From: Chloroflexus sp. Y-396-1
Lineage (GTDB): Bacteria; Chloroflexota; Chloroflexia; Chloroflexales; Chloroflexaceae
DNA length: 64,000 nt
Direction: 5' to 3'
Assembly (NCBI RefSeq): GCF_000516515.1
Contig: NZ_KI911784.1
Location: 930,001 to 994,000 of the forward strand
The notes beneath the pieces were generated by a model. That model searched no databases, was not told the origin of the DNA, and saw only the letters and a list, made by a program, of their open reading frames with translations. The translations under genes and the position numbers were made by a program. Below are positions 8,974 through 19,259 of this stretch, in pieces (the first letter of the stretch is position 1; each line of letters begins with the position of its first letter).

Positions 8974-10572
8974 ATGATTGTTCTACGCAACATTATGCTA
9001 CCCGGCCAGGGCAGTCCCCAGGCCCTGCTCATTCAGGGTGATCGTATTACCTGGATCGGTTCTGATCAGGATGCTTCACGATGGCAACCGCCGAACGCGC
9101 AGATAATCGATGGCGCCGGAATGCTGGCGCTTCCCGGATTCAACGACTGTCACTTTCATTTGCAGAACGGTGCTCGGGTTCTGAACGTTCTGCGTTTGGA
9201 GCAGGCCAACAGCATTGCTGATGTCCAGCACCTCCTGACCCGATATGCTGCTGCTAACCCGCATCTCCCGTGGTTGATCGGACGTGGCTGGCGCTATCGC
9301 CTGTTCGCTGCCGGTCAGTCACCGACCCGTCATATGCTCGATGCCGTCGTTGCCGACCGACCAGTGTTGCTGACGGCGTTTGATGGTCATACGGCCTGGG
9401 TCAATACCAGAGCATTGCAGATAGCCGGTATCCTGACCGGCGCAGACACCGGTAATTCCTGTAGTACGGTCGTGATCGGAGATGATGGTCTGGCCAGCGG
9501 TGAACTGCGTGAAGCACCGGCGATAGACCTGGTGCGACGCTGTATTCCACCACCAACTGAAGCCGAAATCCGCGCTGCGTTGCAGCGCGCGCTACCTGAA
9601 CTAGCTGCGCTCGGGTTAACTGGCGTGCACAACATGGACGGTGACGAAGAACAACGCACACGCTACCGCGAGTTGGCGGCGGATGGGCTATGGACGCTCC
9701 GTATTCGGTTACCACTGTCGATAACACCAGGAACCGATCCGCAACGGATTACCGAGTGGGCAATTGATGCCAGACAACATCAACATCCGTTGGTGCAGAC
9801 CGATGCGGTGAAGCTGTTCGTCGATGGGGTGGTAGAAGCGAAGACCGCTTTGATGCTGGCACCGTATGCCGATGGTAGTGGCGACTGTGGTGCTGCTCTC
9901 TACGATCCAAGCGAGTTCGCTAACCTGATAACCCACGCCGATGCTGCTGGTCTCCAGGTTTGTGTCCATGCGATTGGTGATGGCGGTGTGCGCCAGACAC
10001 TCGATGCCTTTGCGCACGCTCGTCACATCAACGGTCATCGCGATTCACGGCATCGGATTGAACATGCCGAAATTGTTGATCCGGCTGATCTCCCACGTTT
10101 TGCCCGACTGCGTGTCATTGCCTCTATGCAACCATTGCACGTCGAGTTCGGGATGGATCAGCACAACCCGTGGTGGCGCTTAGTCGGAACCCAGCGCCAT
10201 CGTTATGGCTTTCCCTGGCGTGATCTCTTGCAGGCCGGAGCCAAAATGGTGTTGGGCAGTGATTGGCCGGTTGCCGATCCAGATCCGCTACGAGGGATGC
10301 AGATCGCCTGCACCAGAGGAAAACTCGATTTCAGTCCGCCTGACAGTGAGTTTCCCGATCAACGTCTCACCATTGCTGAAGCGTTGGCCGGTTATACGAC
10401 CTGGGCAGCGTATGCCGGTTATCGTGAACACGAACTGGGCCGGCTGGCTCCCGGTTATCTCGCCGACCTAATCCTCCTGGATCGCGATATTACGACCTTA
10501 CCACCCGACCAGATCATCACGACAAGAGTTATGTTAACCATGGTGGGAGGACGAGTCGTTTTTACACGCTGA
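8974..10572 (+). CDS. YtcJ-like metal-dependent amidohydrolase
   Basis: A 532-residue member of the amidohydrolase superfamily (amidohydrolase_3/YtcJ group), enzymes that hydrolyse C-N bonds using one or two metals in a TIM barrel. The N-terminal beta-sandwich leads to the metal motif GFNDCHFHLQNG (HxH). Later come VDGVVEAKTALM (position of the bridging residue), VCVHAIGDGG (His), HRIEHAEI (His) and LGSDWPVADPDPLRG (catalytic Asp). A C-terminal ALAGYTTWAAY and GYLADLILLD segment completes the sandwich. No signal peptide. It follows the AEC transporter by two bases and has a weak ribosome site, consistent with translational coupling. Substrate unknown. Confidence 0.85.
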   Translation: MIVLRNIMLPGQGSPQALLIQGDRITWIGSDQDASRWQPPNAQIIDGAGMLALPGFNDCHFHLQNGARVLNVLRLEQANSIADVQHLLTRYAAANPHLPWLIGRGWRYRLFAAGQSPTRHMLDAVVADRPVLLTAFDGHTAWVNTRALQIAGILTGADTGNSCSTVVIGDDGLASGELREAPAIDLVRRCIPPPTEAEIRAALQRALPELAALGLTGVHNMDGDEEQRTRYRELAADGLWTLRIRLPLSITPGTDPQRITEWAIDARQHQHPLVQTDAVKLFVDGVVEAKTALMLAPYADGSGDCGAALYDPSEFANLITHADAAGLQVCVHAIGDGGVRQTLDAFAHARHINGHRDSRHRIEHAEIVDPADLPRFARLRVIASMQPLHVEFGMDQHNPWWRLVGTQRHRYGFPWRDLLQAGAKMVLGSDWPVADPDPLRGMQIACTRGKLDFSPPDSEFPDQRLTIAEALAGYTTWAAYAGYREHELGRLAPGYLADLILLDRDITTLPPDQIITTRVMLTMVGGRVVFTR

Positions 10573-10719
10573 TCGCCATCGCTCATTCCAAACAAGGCTC
10601 GATAAGAGACTGTTAAGATGCGGGCCAACGGCCCGCGCACCGAGGGAACGAGCAGATACCCTGCGTACAACTGACTTTCAGAGACCCTCTCTGCCCTCTG
10701 CGGCACACCTTGACTAACT
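10573..10719. repeat. Palindromic repeat between convergent genes
   Basis: GCGGGCCAACGGCCCGC at 10620-10636 followed by GCACCGAGG is a copy of the window's most frequent palindrome. Its position between two convergent stops suggests it may serve as a terminator, although it has no T-run. Confidence 0.5.
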
Positions 10720-12417
10720 TTATGTCAAAAACGTCAGCAACTCAACCTCATCATCACGCTCGATCACCGTATCATCCGATGGCAACCACTGAAAATGATC
10801 ACCACGTCGCAGGCTCAACGGTAACTGACCCGCAGCACGGAGTTCGGCAACTGTTTGCCCGACTCGCCGGTCGGTAATAACCTGACGGCGCACAACCAGT
10901 AACTGATCACCGACGTCAAAGGCCGCTTCAACATCAGGAAGCAGGGCGGCGGCAACCAGACTAGGAGCGGCCAGAGCTGAGGTACTGAAAGCAGTACGGA
11001 TGCCAAATAAATCGACCAGACGATCTGCCAGCACATCGCTAAACACGCGCAGTACCAGATGAACATCAGGATACATACTGCGCACGGCCAACCCGATCTG
11101 TAAATTGAGCAGATCATCACTGTAAAGAGCGGCTAATGCTGTTGCCTGTTCAATGCCTGCTTCGCGGAGGATAGTGGGATCGCGAGCATCACCACGTAAG
11201 ACCCGTATTCCCTGCGCCGTTAAGGCCTCAACATAGCGTGGCGGTGTCTCTACCGTGCAAATCACGGTCAGCGACGGTCGTGGCTGGTAGCGGTTGAGCA
11301 ACCGCACCACCTGCGTACCCACCTTTCCCAGACCACAAACTATTAGGTTGGCATCACTGCGCTTTGGTCGTGGTTGATTAGCCCACTGTACCGCCTCAAG
11401 TGCCGGTAAGGGGCCAACCAGCGCAATCTCTTCGCTGGGCAAGACAGGCAGGTTCGCATGAGGCCCAGGGATGCGACGCACACCAAAACGAGCCTCTAGA
11501 TCGGCGACCGATCCGATAAGTGGGCTATCATTACTTACGGTAACGAAGGCGATGCCCAATAATCCGGCAGGTAAATCAAGCACATAGCGTACCTGAGAAC
11601 TCAATAGCGCGGCAGCAAACGTTGGTGCGGCCAACGCTGCCGGACTGAATGCCGAATTACGACCAAAGGATCGCTCAATGCGAGCATCAAGGGCGCGACT
11701 AAAGATACGCTGGACGGTTGGTAATTCAGGACGGATACGGCGGGCTGCCAGAGCAATCTCCAGATTTTTCAAATCGTCGTCAATGGTCGCAATCAAACCC
11801 TGAGCACGACGCAAGCCCGCCCGAGTCAGAACAACCGGATCACGGGCGTCACCCTGCACAACCGGTACGCCCAACTGATACAGGGTTGGCAAAAACTCAC
11901 AGTTAGGATTAAGCTCAATCGCCACAACCTCGCGCCGACAATCGAGCAGTTGGAGCACGGCACGATAGCCAACTCGACCCAAACCACACACAATCATATG
12001 ACCACGGTACGTAGCGGCCAACGCCTCTTGCCACCGTTCGGGGCGCGACCGTTTATCGACCAGCAAGCGCCCTACATCAACGGCGCTCTGCAACAAAAAG
12101 AATAGTCCAAGCAAGGGTATCAGGAAGAAGAGGACACGGCCAATGCGATCGGGGGGTAACTCAAGATCGGTCTGAAAAATCAGCAGTTTCAGCGTTTCAA
12201 AGAGCGCAACTGCAATATCGGGACGACAGTTGCAGATAGGTGGTAAGTAAAACCATTGCAAATAGAGCGCACCACTGGTCAGGACGAGTAGTAACGCCGT
12301 CACCGGGAACCACGCTTCACGGAGAATGCGTAAGTCGTCGAGCAGGTTAGCGACAAGTAGACGCCAGAAAGCGAACCGTCGTCGCCGTAATCGAGAAAGA
12401 CGAATATCCTGGGCCAT
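10720..12417 (-). CDS. Two-RCK (TrkA-N/TrkA-C) membrane protein with degenerate pore
   Basis: A 565-residue protein laid out like a RCK-gated potassium channel: two N-terminal helices (about 38-58 and 92-113), then two TrkA-N Rossmann domains (nucleotide motifs VCGLGRVGYRAV near 138 and VCGLGKVGTQVV near 357), then a TrkA-C domain to the end. Between the helices, where a channel has its pore helix and TxGYG filter, the sequence reads ALFETLKLLIFQTDLELP, so no potassium filter is visible. It may be a channel of altered selectivity, a regulatory subunit or a CASTOR-like protein. It starts 9 bases after trpD, so the two are likely co-transcribed. Confidence 0.75.
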   Translation of the reverse strand: MAQDIRLSRLRRRRFAFWRLLVANLLDDLRILREAWFPVTALLLVLTSGALYLQWFYLPPICNCRPDIAVALFETLKLLIFQTDLELPPDRIGRVLFFLIPLLGLFFLLQSAVDVGRLLVDKRSRPERWQEALAATYRGHMIVCGLGRVGYRAVLQLLDCRREVVAIELNPNCEFLPTLYQLGVPVVQGDARDPVVLTRAGLRRAQGLIATIDDDLKNLEIALAARRIRPELPTVQRIFSRALDARIERSFGRNSAFSPAALAAPTFAAALLSSQVRYVLDLPAGLLGIAFVTVSNDSPLIGSVADLEARFGVRRIPGPHANLPVLPSEEIALVGPLPALEAVQWANQPRPKRSDANLIVCGLGKVGTQVVRLLNRYQPRPSLTVICTVETPPRYVEALTAQGIRVLRGDARDPTILREAGIEQATALAALYSDDLLNLQIGLAVRSMYPDVHLVLRVFSDVLADRLVDLFGIRTAFSTSALAAPSLVAAALLPDVEAAFDVGDQLLVVRRQVITDRRVGQTVAELRAAGQLPLSLRRGDHFQWLPSDDTVIERDDEVELLTFLT

Positions 12418-12426
12418 GCTTGCGTA

Positions 12427-13452
12427 TTACGCTACATTCCCGCGACTAACAGCGATCATTCGGTTGAGTCGCTCTAAGGCGCGCCCACTATCAATACTGT
12501 GACGGGCCATTGCCACACCGGTTTTCAAATCAGGAGCCAGATCGCCAGCTACCATCGCCGCAGCCGCGTTTAACAGCACCACGTCACGACGCGGCCCCTG
12601 TTCTTCACCGCTTAGGATAGCGCGGACAATGGCGACATTATAGGCGACATCACCACCGCGCAGTGCATCCTGCGGTGCACGGGCCAAACCAACATCTTCT
12701 GGAGTTACGATCATCTGACGCGGAGTTTGACCGGCCCGTACTTCAAAGATCAGGTTGGGGCCTGACAGCGTCAATTCATCAACTCCCCCATCACCGTGCA
12801 CAACCAGAGCGTGGATCGTCTCTAGCCGACTGAGTGCATACGCCAGTTTTTCGGCCAGGGCAGCGCTGGCAACACCCAACACCTGATAGCGAGCGCGAGC
12901 CGGATTGGTCAACGGACCGAGGATATTAAACACGGTACGAATCCCTATCTCACGGCGAACCGGCCCGGCAAAGCGCATTGCCGGATGAAACTTCGGAGCG
13001 AACATAAAGCCGATCCCAGCTTCGCGTAAACAGCGCGCCACCCCCTCGGCATCGAGTTCGATCTGCACTCCCAGACCCTCCAGCACATCGGCGCTGCCAC
13101 ATACGCTTGACATTGCCCGATTACCGTGCTTTGCCACGGTTAAGCCTGCACCAGCCGCAACAAACGCTGCTGTTGTACTGATATTGAACGTGTGCGCACC
13201 ATCGCCGCCGGTTCCACAGGTATCGATCACCGGACCATCGAAATAGACGTGAGTCGCTTTTTCGCGCATCACGGCAGCCATCCCGGCAATTTCGGCGTCT
13301 GTCTCACCCTTCATATGTAAGGCCGTCAGAAACGCACCGATCTGCGCCGGTGTTGCTGCCCCGCTCATAATCTCTTCCATCACACTGGCCGCTTCCGCCT
13401 GCGTTAAATCGCGTCGTGCGACTACGGCGGCTATCGCCTCGCGAATGTTCAT
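12427..13452 (-). CDS. trpD: Anthranilate phosphoribosyltransferase
   Basis: Transfers phosphoribose from PRPP to anthranilate in tryptophan synthesis (cytoplasm). The 341-residue protein has the normal length. It shows the N-terminal helical domain, the PRPP-binding loop GTGGDG (residues 80-85), NISTT, and KHGNR with SSVCGSADVLE; the later GPLTNP and HGDGGVDE motifs are intact. The ATG at 13452 is preferred over a TTG six bases upstream because AAGGAG stands six bases before it. No other trp gene lies nearby; its downstream partner is the TrkA-N membrane protein, so the gene sits outside a classical trp operon. Confidence 0.95.
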   Translation of the reverse strand: MNIREAIAAVVARRDLTQAEAASVMEEIMSGAATPAQIGAFLTALHMKGETDAEIAGMAAVMREKATHVYFDGPVIDTCGTGGDGAHTFNISTTAAFVAAGAGLTVAKHGNRAMSSVCGSADVLEGLGVQIELDAEGVARCLREAGIGFMFAPKFHPAMRFAGPVRREIGIRTVFNILGPLTNPARARYQVLGVASAALAEKLAYALSRLETIHALVVHGDGGVDELTLSGPNLIFEVRAGQTPRQMIVTPEDVGLARAPQDALRGGDVAYNVAIVRAILSGEEQGPRRDVVLLNAAAAMVAGDLAPDLKTGVAMARHSIDSGRALERLNRMIAVSRGNVA

Positions 13453-14369
13453 GCTCAACTCCTTAAACGCTCCTCTTACACTGCGGTTGTATTGTAGCGA
13501 TCTGGAGGGTTGTGGTCAATCGGTACGCTTATCACTCAGAGGCTTTCGGTGTTTTCAGCTTCTGGTTGCAGGCGATAACCATAATGGTTCAACAACGAAA
13601 CGATACCGACGAATATCACACACCTCCTGCCGATGTCTCCCAACCTACGCGGTCACCTGGGAACGTGGGCTTTAGGCCTACGTCGTGCAGGGCGCGGCTG
13701 GAAACCATCGATTGGCGCATCGGCCCCTACTGCTGCGGTGACGAGATCGGCGAGATAACCGGAGGTTAGGTCGAGTACCGTCGGAATAAAGAGCTGCGAA
13801 TGGGCTGCGAACCAACCTCTTCTCTCTCCTCACTTCACCACTACCGGATAGGGTGAAAATGTTGAAAACCCCAATTGCAGGGAAGAAGGTATTGCAGGGT
13901 TGGCTCTGTTGTGTAATAATGCCGGTGGGTATTCCCAACAATTTAATGATGTCAAATATGCCAGCTCTGGATTACTTCGATGACGTGTTCAGTCTTTCGA
14001 CGGCATGCAAAATATTCATTTTTAGAACTAGCATGAGGTCAAAGCATTTGCTATAATGCAATCGGATGTGAATGACGGTGAATCTGTTCAGGGTACCATG
14101 CTCCAGAAATACTGTGCCTCCACTCCCGATGAGCGTCTTTCTGGCAATAGGGCGTTCAAAGGCAATTCGTGCATGGATATCCTCACGCAATCATTAACGA
14201 GTGCCTTATCGAGCATGGCATGGTCAGCTCTTCACTTCCGGTGTGGGGCTGTGCAATCGGCATAACAGAGAGGAACCGCTTACAGCACTGATCGGTGTGC
14301 CGTAAGCTGCTTGCTGCAGATGACCCGAAAAGAAGGGACTGTCATCACAGCAGGAAAGAGGAGTGTCCT
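13453..14369. repeat. Gene-poor region with dispersed repeats
   Basis: About 900 bases without a convincing gene. 13545-13680 carries modules (GTTTTCAGCTTC.GGTTGCA, GGTTCAACAACG, GGTCACCTGGGAACGTGGGC) that recur at 61375-61510. 13822-13870 matches the GAAAATGTTGAAA-ending module also present at 7614-7655 (inverted) and 61628-61690. The extended -10 TGCTATAAT at 14049-14057 is a possible promoter for the recombinase, leaving a leader of about 300 bases. A 69-codon open frame at 14056 has no ribosome site or family signal and is not called. Confidence 0.5.
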
Positions 14370-15323
14370 ATGCCAGATGAAAACGGATTTGATCGCCAGT
14401 ATGCGCGGACCATCAACAGCGAGTTAGAACAATTTCTGCGCGATCTCAAGCACGAGGATGGCCTGAGTGACAATACCATTACCTCGTACCGCTGTGATTT
14501 ACGAACTGCCGGTGCTGCCTTATGCCAGGAGTTGTCTGCTATTACCACCGCCGACATCCAGCAGTTTCTTGCCAGTCGTCAGGAGCAACCGGGAACAACG
14601 AATCGGCGGATCGCCAGTTTAGGCCGTTTTTTCCGCTGGGCCCAGGCGCGCGGTTATGTAACGCACAATCCGGTCGATCAGATTAGTGGTCGGTTCCCAA
14701 CCGAACATCGACCGCAACCAATTACCAATGAGACCGATCTACGGGCATTGGATCAGGCAATTGCTGCCGCACCACAACCGTACCGTCTGATCTTTACCTT
14801 GTTGCGCGAAATCGGTATTCGTGCAGATGAGGTGCTGAATTTAAATCTTGGTGATGTGATCCTCGAACCTGGACGTGAGATGTTGTTGGTCCGTGATAGT
14901 AAGAGTGGGAAGAAACGGATGATTGTCTTGACCCCCGATGCGATGCCACGCTCGCTGCGGGGCTTACGGTATTGGGTGCGCGACATGGAGCATTTACCCC
15001 CCGAGACACCACTGTTTCGCTCATCACGGGGAACGCGGACATCCTACGACACGCTCCACCGTCGTTGGGTGGCAGTCTGCAAGGCGGCCCGTTTGATCGA
15101 TGTCGTTGATGGACGCGAGCAACCACGCTATACGCTGCACCACCTGCGTCATACAGCGGCCGCCGCTCTGATTACGTTTTATCCCGAACAGGTCGTACGC
15201 CGTATTCTCGGTCATCGTGATCCACGTTCGACCCGTCGCTATAGTGAATTTGCGCGTAACCAGAATCGTACTGCCGAACAACCGACTGGCCTCCAGGCGC
15301 CATCACGGCGAGAGGCGATGTAG
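14370..15323 (+). CDS. Tyrosine recombinase (XerC/D-like)
   Basis: A 317-residue site-specific DNA recombinase. The N-terminal SAM-like core-binding domain spans about 15-95. The catalytic domain has Arg151 (GIRADEVL), Lys178 (DSKSGKKR), the HxxR box His257/Arg260 (HHLRHTAA), His282 (LGHRD) and the nucleophile Tyr291 (STRRYSEF), so all six catalytic residues are present. The start at 14370 has GAGGAG eight bases upstream. No excisionase, phage gene or att site is seen next to it. It could be a housekeeping Xer protein acting at dif or a domesticated integrase; the sequence alone does not decide. Confidence 0.88.
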   Translation: MPDENGFDRQYARTINSELEQFLRDLKHEDGLSDNTITSYRCDLRTAGAALCQELSAITTADIQQFLASRQEQPGTTNRRIASLGRFFRWAQARGYVTHNPVDQISGRFPTEHRPQPITNETDLRALDQAIAAAPQPYRLIFTLLREIGIRADEVLNLNLGDVILEPGREMLLVRDSKSGKKRMIVLTPDAMPRSLRGLRYWVRDMEHLPPETPLFRSSRGTRTSYDTLHRRWVAVCKAARLIDVVDGREQPRYTLHHLRHTAAAALITFYPEQVVRRILGHRDPRSTRRYSEFARNQNRTAEQPTGLQAPSRREAM

Positions 15324-15357
15324 CGCCCTGTCCGCGCCGGTTTTGTTCGGGTTGATG

Positions 15358-15384
15358 GTGGCGGCTTATCACCGCCACTATTTT
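15358..15384. terminator. Bidirectional hairpin terminator
   Basis: GTGGCGG (15358-15364) pairs with CCGCCAC (15372-15378), followed by TATTTTG. It lies between the convergent recombinase and hydrolase genes. Confidence 0.6.
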
Positions 15385-15386
15385 GT

Positions 15387-16211
15387 CTATCCCAGAAACT
15401 GGCGGAGCGCCTGGTATGTTGGCTTATACCCTGGCCCACGGAGCATGTTGTGCGTTGTGCCAGAGATGACCTGAATCTGAACTCGTTCTGGTGGCGCGGT
15501 AGCACGAAGCTCGGCCTCAAGTGCTGGTGGAATGATAGTGTATGCCGGATCGGCCAACAAGACGAGTAGTGGCACTTGCACCTGCGCCAGACGCGGGATC
15601 AGTGTCCAATCCTCTGGCATAAGGAACAGACCGGCTACCTGTTCATAACGACACTCGGCCAACGCCTGAGCTTTCCAGTAATGATCGCAGGGGTGCCAGT
15701 CGGGATTCAGCTCGCGTAATCGCGGAAGTGTCTCTGTTGGCGGTTGCCCAACACCGGCTGCAAATTGGGGTAACAACCCCGGTGCGACAGCCGCTTCTTG
15801 CCTAAGCAACGGATCAAGTAAGACAGCGCGCCGTATCTGCGTGCGTACAGGATGCGTCCCGGTTAGCAGAGCCAGAGTTGTGGCACCACCCCAGGAATGA
15901 CCAACCAGGGCCAGATCGGTCAGGCCGAGCACCTGGATTAAGTCACCAACGATCCCGGCAATGGTGTCTATGTCATGAGCCGGGCTGAGATCGCTCTGGC
16001 CGTGGCCAGGTAAGTCAACGGCGATGACTCGCCAGCCATCGGCTGCCAGATCGGCACCTAATCGCCAGAGGGTGGCGGCGCTGCTGGTAATGCCATGACA
16101 GAGCAAGACAGCAGGTCCATCGTTCGACCATTCGAGAACACTGACATTTCCATGGGCCAACGCTATCGTGTTGCGTTGGGCTGTAATCTGGCAATCCTCA
16201 TGCGTGTGCAC
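15387..16211 (-). CDS. Alpha/beta-fold hydrolase
   Basis: A 274-residue cytoplasmic alpha/beta hydrolase. The oxyanion region is LLCHGITSS, the nucleophile elbow GHSWGG has Ser106, the acid is probably Asp221 (LLADPAY) and the base His254 (GTTHNM). The lid region is about 140-200. The start codon is GTG at 16211, with AAAGGTG six bases upstream overlapping the end of the S10 peptidase gene; only three bases separate the two genes. It is the last gene of the obg-S10-hydrolase unit. Substrate is not predictable (esterase, lipase or C-C hydrolase). Confidence 0.85.
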   Translation of the reverse strand: MHTHEDCQITAQRNTIALAHGNVSVLEWSNDGPAVLLCHGITSSAATLWRLGADLAADGWRVIAVDLPGHGQSDLSPAHDIDTIAGIVGDLIQVLGLTDLALVGHSWGGATTLALLTGTHPVRTQIRRAVLLDPLLRQEAAVAPGLLPQFAAGVGQPPTETLPRLRELNPDWHPCDHYWKAQALAECRYEQVAGLFLMPEDWTLIPRLAQVQVPLLVLLADPAYTIIPPALEAELRATAPPERVQIQVISGTTHNMLRGPGYKPTYQALRQFLG

Positions 16212-16214
16212 TGT

Positions 16215-17699
16215 TCACCTTTCGGCAGCGGTAACAAAATCGGCCAACACGGTTTTGAGTTCGGCTAATGATGGTTCGTGAATGTACATCATATGACCGG
16301 CGGGGTAAAAGCTCTCGCTAATCTGGCTGCGCAGAGCCGGATCGAGGGCAAGATGGTTGAGTGTGTAGCGAGTGGCGAAATAAGGCGTTGCCAGATCGTA
16401 GTAACCACTCGCGACATGAACCCGAAGGGCCGGATTCCGATGCATGGCCCGCCGGAGTGTCTCAGCGACATCAACATAACGGTTCTGATGATCGGTGAAG
16501 CTCCAGGGCCAGACTCGTTCAGTGAGGATTTCATAGGAAAGATCGCTGCTAAACCCTAATTGACGACGCACGTAGTCGTTCAGGGCAGCGGTGTAAGGGC
16601 CAATGATGGCACTGAGACTTGGATCAAACTCAACCGTCTCGCCAACTGCATCACGATCACTACCGGTAAAGCGACTATCGAGTCGGCCAACTGTTCGTTG
16701 TTGGTCGCGCAGCAATTCTTTGACGAACCGGTCATCACGGATGCGCAATCGTGACCACCGAATGTAATCACGGCTGAGACCGGTGTAGCGGGCGAGTTGG
16801 GTGATAATGTTCTCGCTGGTAGCTGGATCAAGTTGATCGCCTTGCAACAACGCCAGTGCGTAATCGCCGAGAGCAAAGGCCTCTACCGCACGCAACGTTG
16901 TTGCCAGGTCACGTTGCAGCTCCGGTTCGAGCCGTTGGTGATAGAATGCGGTAGCCGTGTATGCTGGCAGGAAGAGCAGGTACGGCAAGTCATTACCATG
17001 ATCGAAGGAGAGGGTTTGGAAGTGGAGCACAGCCGAGATGAGGATGAGACCATTCAGATAGAGGCCATGGCGCTCTTGCAAATATCCGGCCAGACCAGAC
17101 GCCCGCGTGGTGCCGTAGCTTTCCCCGGCCAGATATTTTGGCGATAGCCAGCGCCCATAGCGGCTCACGTAGAGTCGGATAAAGTCACCCACTGACTCAA
17201 TGTCTTTGCGAAAATCGTGAAATTGCTTCGCCGATTCACCGGTCACCGGGCGACTATAGCCGGTACTAACCGGGTCAACAAAGACCAGATCACTAACATC
17301 GAGCAACGAATACTGGTTGGGGGTCAGTTGTCCTGGTGGCGGAAGCGGCCAACCATCTGCTTGCATCAGCACGCGGTGCGGCCCAAGTAGGCCGAGATGC
17401 AGCCACACCGACGATGAGCCAGGGCCACCGTTGAAGGCAAATGTGATCGGACGCCGACTCAAGTCGGTAACATCATCACGAGTATACGCAACAAAGAAGA
17501 TTCCGGCCCGTGCCTGTTCACCAGTGCTTACACCGTCTTTTTCAACCTCTTCCTTCAAGATCATGATCCCGGTTGTTGCCGTATAGTTCACGGCAACACC
17601 GTTGATCATCACGGTATGATGGGTTTGCACGATCTGATCGGTCGGCGGTGGAGGTGGTGTTGGAGGCGGAGAAGCTGATGAATTATGCGTTGTTGTCAT
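16215..17699 (-). CDS. S10-family serine carboxypeptidase-like protein
   Basis: A 494-residue peptidase of the S10 serine carboxypeptidase family. Motifs include NGGPGSSS at about 90-97 (oxyanion), GESYGT with Ser194, the probable Asp in SGYYDLATP near 430, and the His in PAGHMMYIH near 470. The N-terminus is a Pro/Ser/Thr-rich low-complexity stretch (residues 8-20) with no clear signal peptide, so location is uncertain. The start overlaps the obg stop by ATGA (four bases), indicating translational coupling. S10 enzymes usually work at acidic pH in the vacuole or outside the cell; its coupling to a GTPase gene is odd. Confidence 0.88.
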   Translation of the reverse strand: MTTTHNSSASPPPTPPPPPTDQIVQTHHTVMINGVAVNYTATTGIMILKEEVEKDGVSTGEQARAGIFFVAYTRDDVTDLSRRPITFAFNGGPGSSSVWLHLGLLGPHRVLMQADGWPLPPPGQLTPNQYSLLDVSDLVFVDPVSTGYSRPVTGESAKQFHDFRKDIESVGDFIRLYVSRYGRWLSPKYLAGESYGTTRASGLAGYLQERHGLYLNGLILISAVLHFQTLSFDHGNDLPYLLFLPAYTATAFYHQRLEPELQRDLATTLRAVEAFALGDYALALLQGDQLDPATSENIITQLARYTGLSRDYIRWSRLRIRDDRFVKELLRDQQRTVGRLDSRFTGSDRDAVGETVEFDPSLSAIIGPYTAALNDYVRRQLGFSSDLSYEILTERVWPWSFTDHQNRYVDVAETLRRAMHRNPALRVHVASGYYDLATPYFATRYTLNHLALDPALRSQISESFYPAGHMMYIHEPSLAELKTVLADFVTAAER

Positions 17700-19015
17700 A
17701 GTGCATGCCGTCCACTATCATCCCAAACCAGCTCAGCACGTCCGATTCGGACAATATCACCATCCTGAACACCTGCCGCGATCAGCGCTTCGTTGATGCC
17801 ACTGGCTTCAAGGACACGTTGAATCCGGTCAATGGCTTCATCCTGATCCAGATTACTCATCGCGATAAGGCGTTCGATCTTGATGCCACGCACCCGAAAG
17901 CCATCGCCTTCACGTTCGATAGTAAAGGCATTCTCGTCAACCGGCGGCAACGGCCACTGAAGCGGTGGTTCATCAGGATCGACCGGATCGCGTTGTGGTG
18001 GGGGATCGGTGCGAAGTAGTTCGGCCACCCGCTGCAACAGTGGTTCGATACCACTGCCGGTCGCTGCCGAAATAACGAAGATGTCTTCCGGGGCGACCGG
18101 TAAACGCGCCCGGAGAATTGGCAAGTTCTCTTGCGCGGCGGGCAAGTCGGCTTTGTTAAGCGCCACCACTTGCTTACGTTGAGCGAGTTCGGGCTGATAG
18201 AGGCGCAGCTCAGTGTTGATCTGCTCGTAGTCTTCCCACGGTTTGCGACCATCGACTCCCGCAGCATCGATGATGTGGATCAGCAGGCGGGTCCGCTCAA
18301 CGTGACGTAAAAAGTCGTGGCCGAGGCCAACGCCCGCATGAGCACCTTCGATCAGACCGGGAATATCGGCGACAACGAAGCGTTGGAGACCAACTTCTAC
18401 GATACCAAGATTGGGTGTGAGGGTCGTGAAGGGATAGGCAGCAATTTTGGGACGGGCAGCACTGATCACTGAGAGCAGGGTTGATTTTCCGGCATTTGGA
18501 AAACCGATCAACCCCACATCAGCTAGCATTTTCAGTTCAAGCTCAAGGGTCAGCTCCTGGCCCGGTTCACCCAATTCGGCAAGGCGCGGCGCCTGCCGGG
18601 TCGATGTGGCAAAGTGAATATTCCCCAGTCCGCCACGTCCGCCGCGCGCAGCAAGCAACCGCTGACCAGGGCGGGCCAGATCAACACTGTAGGTCACACC
18701 GTCGATAGTTGTCCGTACTACGGTACCTGGCGGAACCGGCACGTACACATCAGCACCGTTTCGCCCGTGCATCGCATTCTTGCCGCCGTGACCACCATTT
18801 TCGGCGACGAATTTGCGCTGATAGCGGAAGTGGAGCAGCGTATTGTATTCGGGATCGGCAATTAAGTAAACGTGCCCGCCCCGACCACCGTCGCCGCCGT
18901 TAGGGCCACCACGCGGGACATACTTTTCGCGCCGAAATGTGGCGGCGCCGTTTCCACCGTTACCGGCACGGACAATAATGGTTGCCTGATCGAAAAAATC
19001 AGTTTCGGATTTCAT
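17696..19015 (-). CDS. obg: Obg-family GTPase
   Basis: Essential GTPase that binds the 50S ribosomal subunit and links GTP level to ribosome assembly and stress. The 439-residue protein has the glycine-rich Obg fold (about 1-160, [17 protein letters not shown]), then the G domain with GFPNAGKST (P-loop), the switch region [21 protein letters not shown] (G3), NKADL (G4) and SAATGSG (G5). A C-terminal OCT domain extends from about 355. It leads the obg-S10-hydrolase unit with a four-base overlap to S10. No strong Shine-Dalgarno is seen at its start. Confidence 0.96.
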   Translation of the reverse strand: MKSETDFFDQATIIVRAGNGGNGAATFRREKYVPRGGPNGGDGGRGGHVYLIADPEYNTLLHFRYQRKFVAENGGHGGKNAMHGRNGADVYVPVPPGTVVRTTIDGVTYSVDLARPGQRLLAARGGRGGLGNIHFATSTRQAPRLAELGEPGQELTLELELKMLADVGLIGFPNAGKSTLLSVISAARPKIAAYPFTTLTPNLGIVEVGLQRFVVADIPGLIEGAHAGVGLGHDFLRHVERTRLLIHIIDAAGVDGRKPWEDYEQINTELRLYQPELAQRKQVVALNKADLPAAQENLPILRARLPVAPEDIFVISAATGSGIEPLLQRVAELLRTDPPPQRDPVDPDEPPLQWPLPPVDENAFTIEREGDGFRVRGIKIERLIAMSNLDQDEAIDRIQRVLEASGINEALIAAGVQDGDIVRIGRAELVWDDSGRHAL

Positions 19016-19038
19016 ATTGCACTATCGTAGGGTCAATA

Positions 19039-19061
19039 GGGGCAGGTCGCTGACCTGCCCC
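19039..19061. repeat. Palindrome upstream of obg
   Basis: GGGGCAGGTC (19039-19048) and GACCTGCCCC (19052-19061) form a perfect 10-bp stem with a 3-base loop. The rest of the 19016-19259 gap holds no gene. Confidence 0.55.
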
Positions 19062-19259
19062 GCAACCAGATCATGCACGTCTACACTACAGAAACGGCGT
19101 GCTGTCAGATGCCAGCAGCACCATTCCTGTCACGTCATAAGTACTTTACCGATCTGGGTCAATACGCACCGACACAGCAATTTCTGCTGAGGTGGCAATG
19201 AGAAGGCTCATCCAGAGAGGAATACTCCGATAATAACGGAAACACCCATCCGCTGTCAT

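Noticed and set aside
14056-14265. 69-residue open frame before the recombinase
   Set aside because: No ribosome site, odd composition and no family signal; lies in a probable leader.
14370-15323. Prophage or integrative element
   Set aside because: Only the recombinase is present; no phage, mobilisation or att sequence was found on either side.
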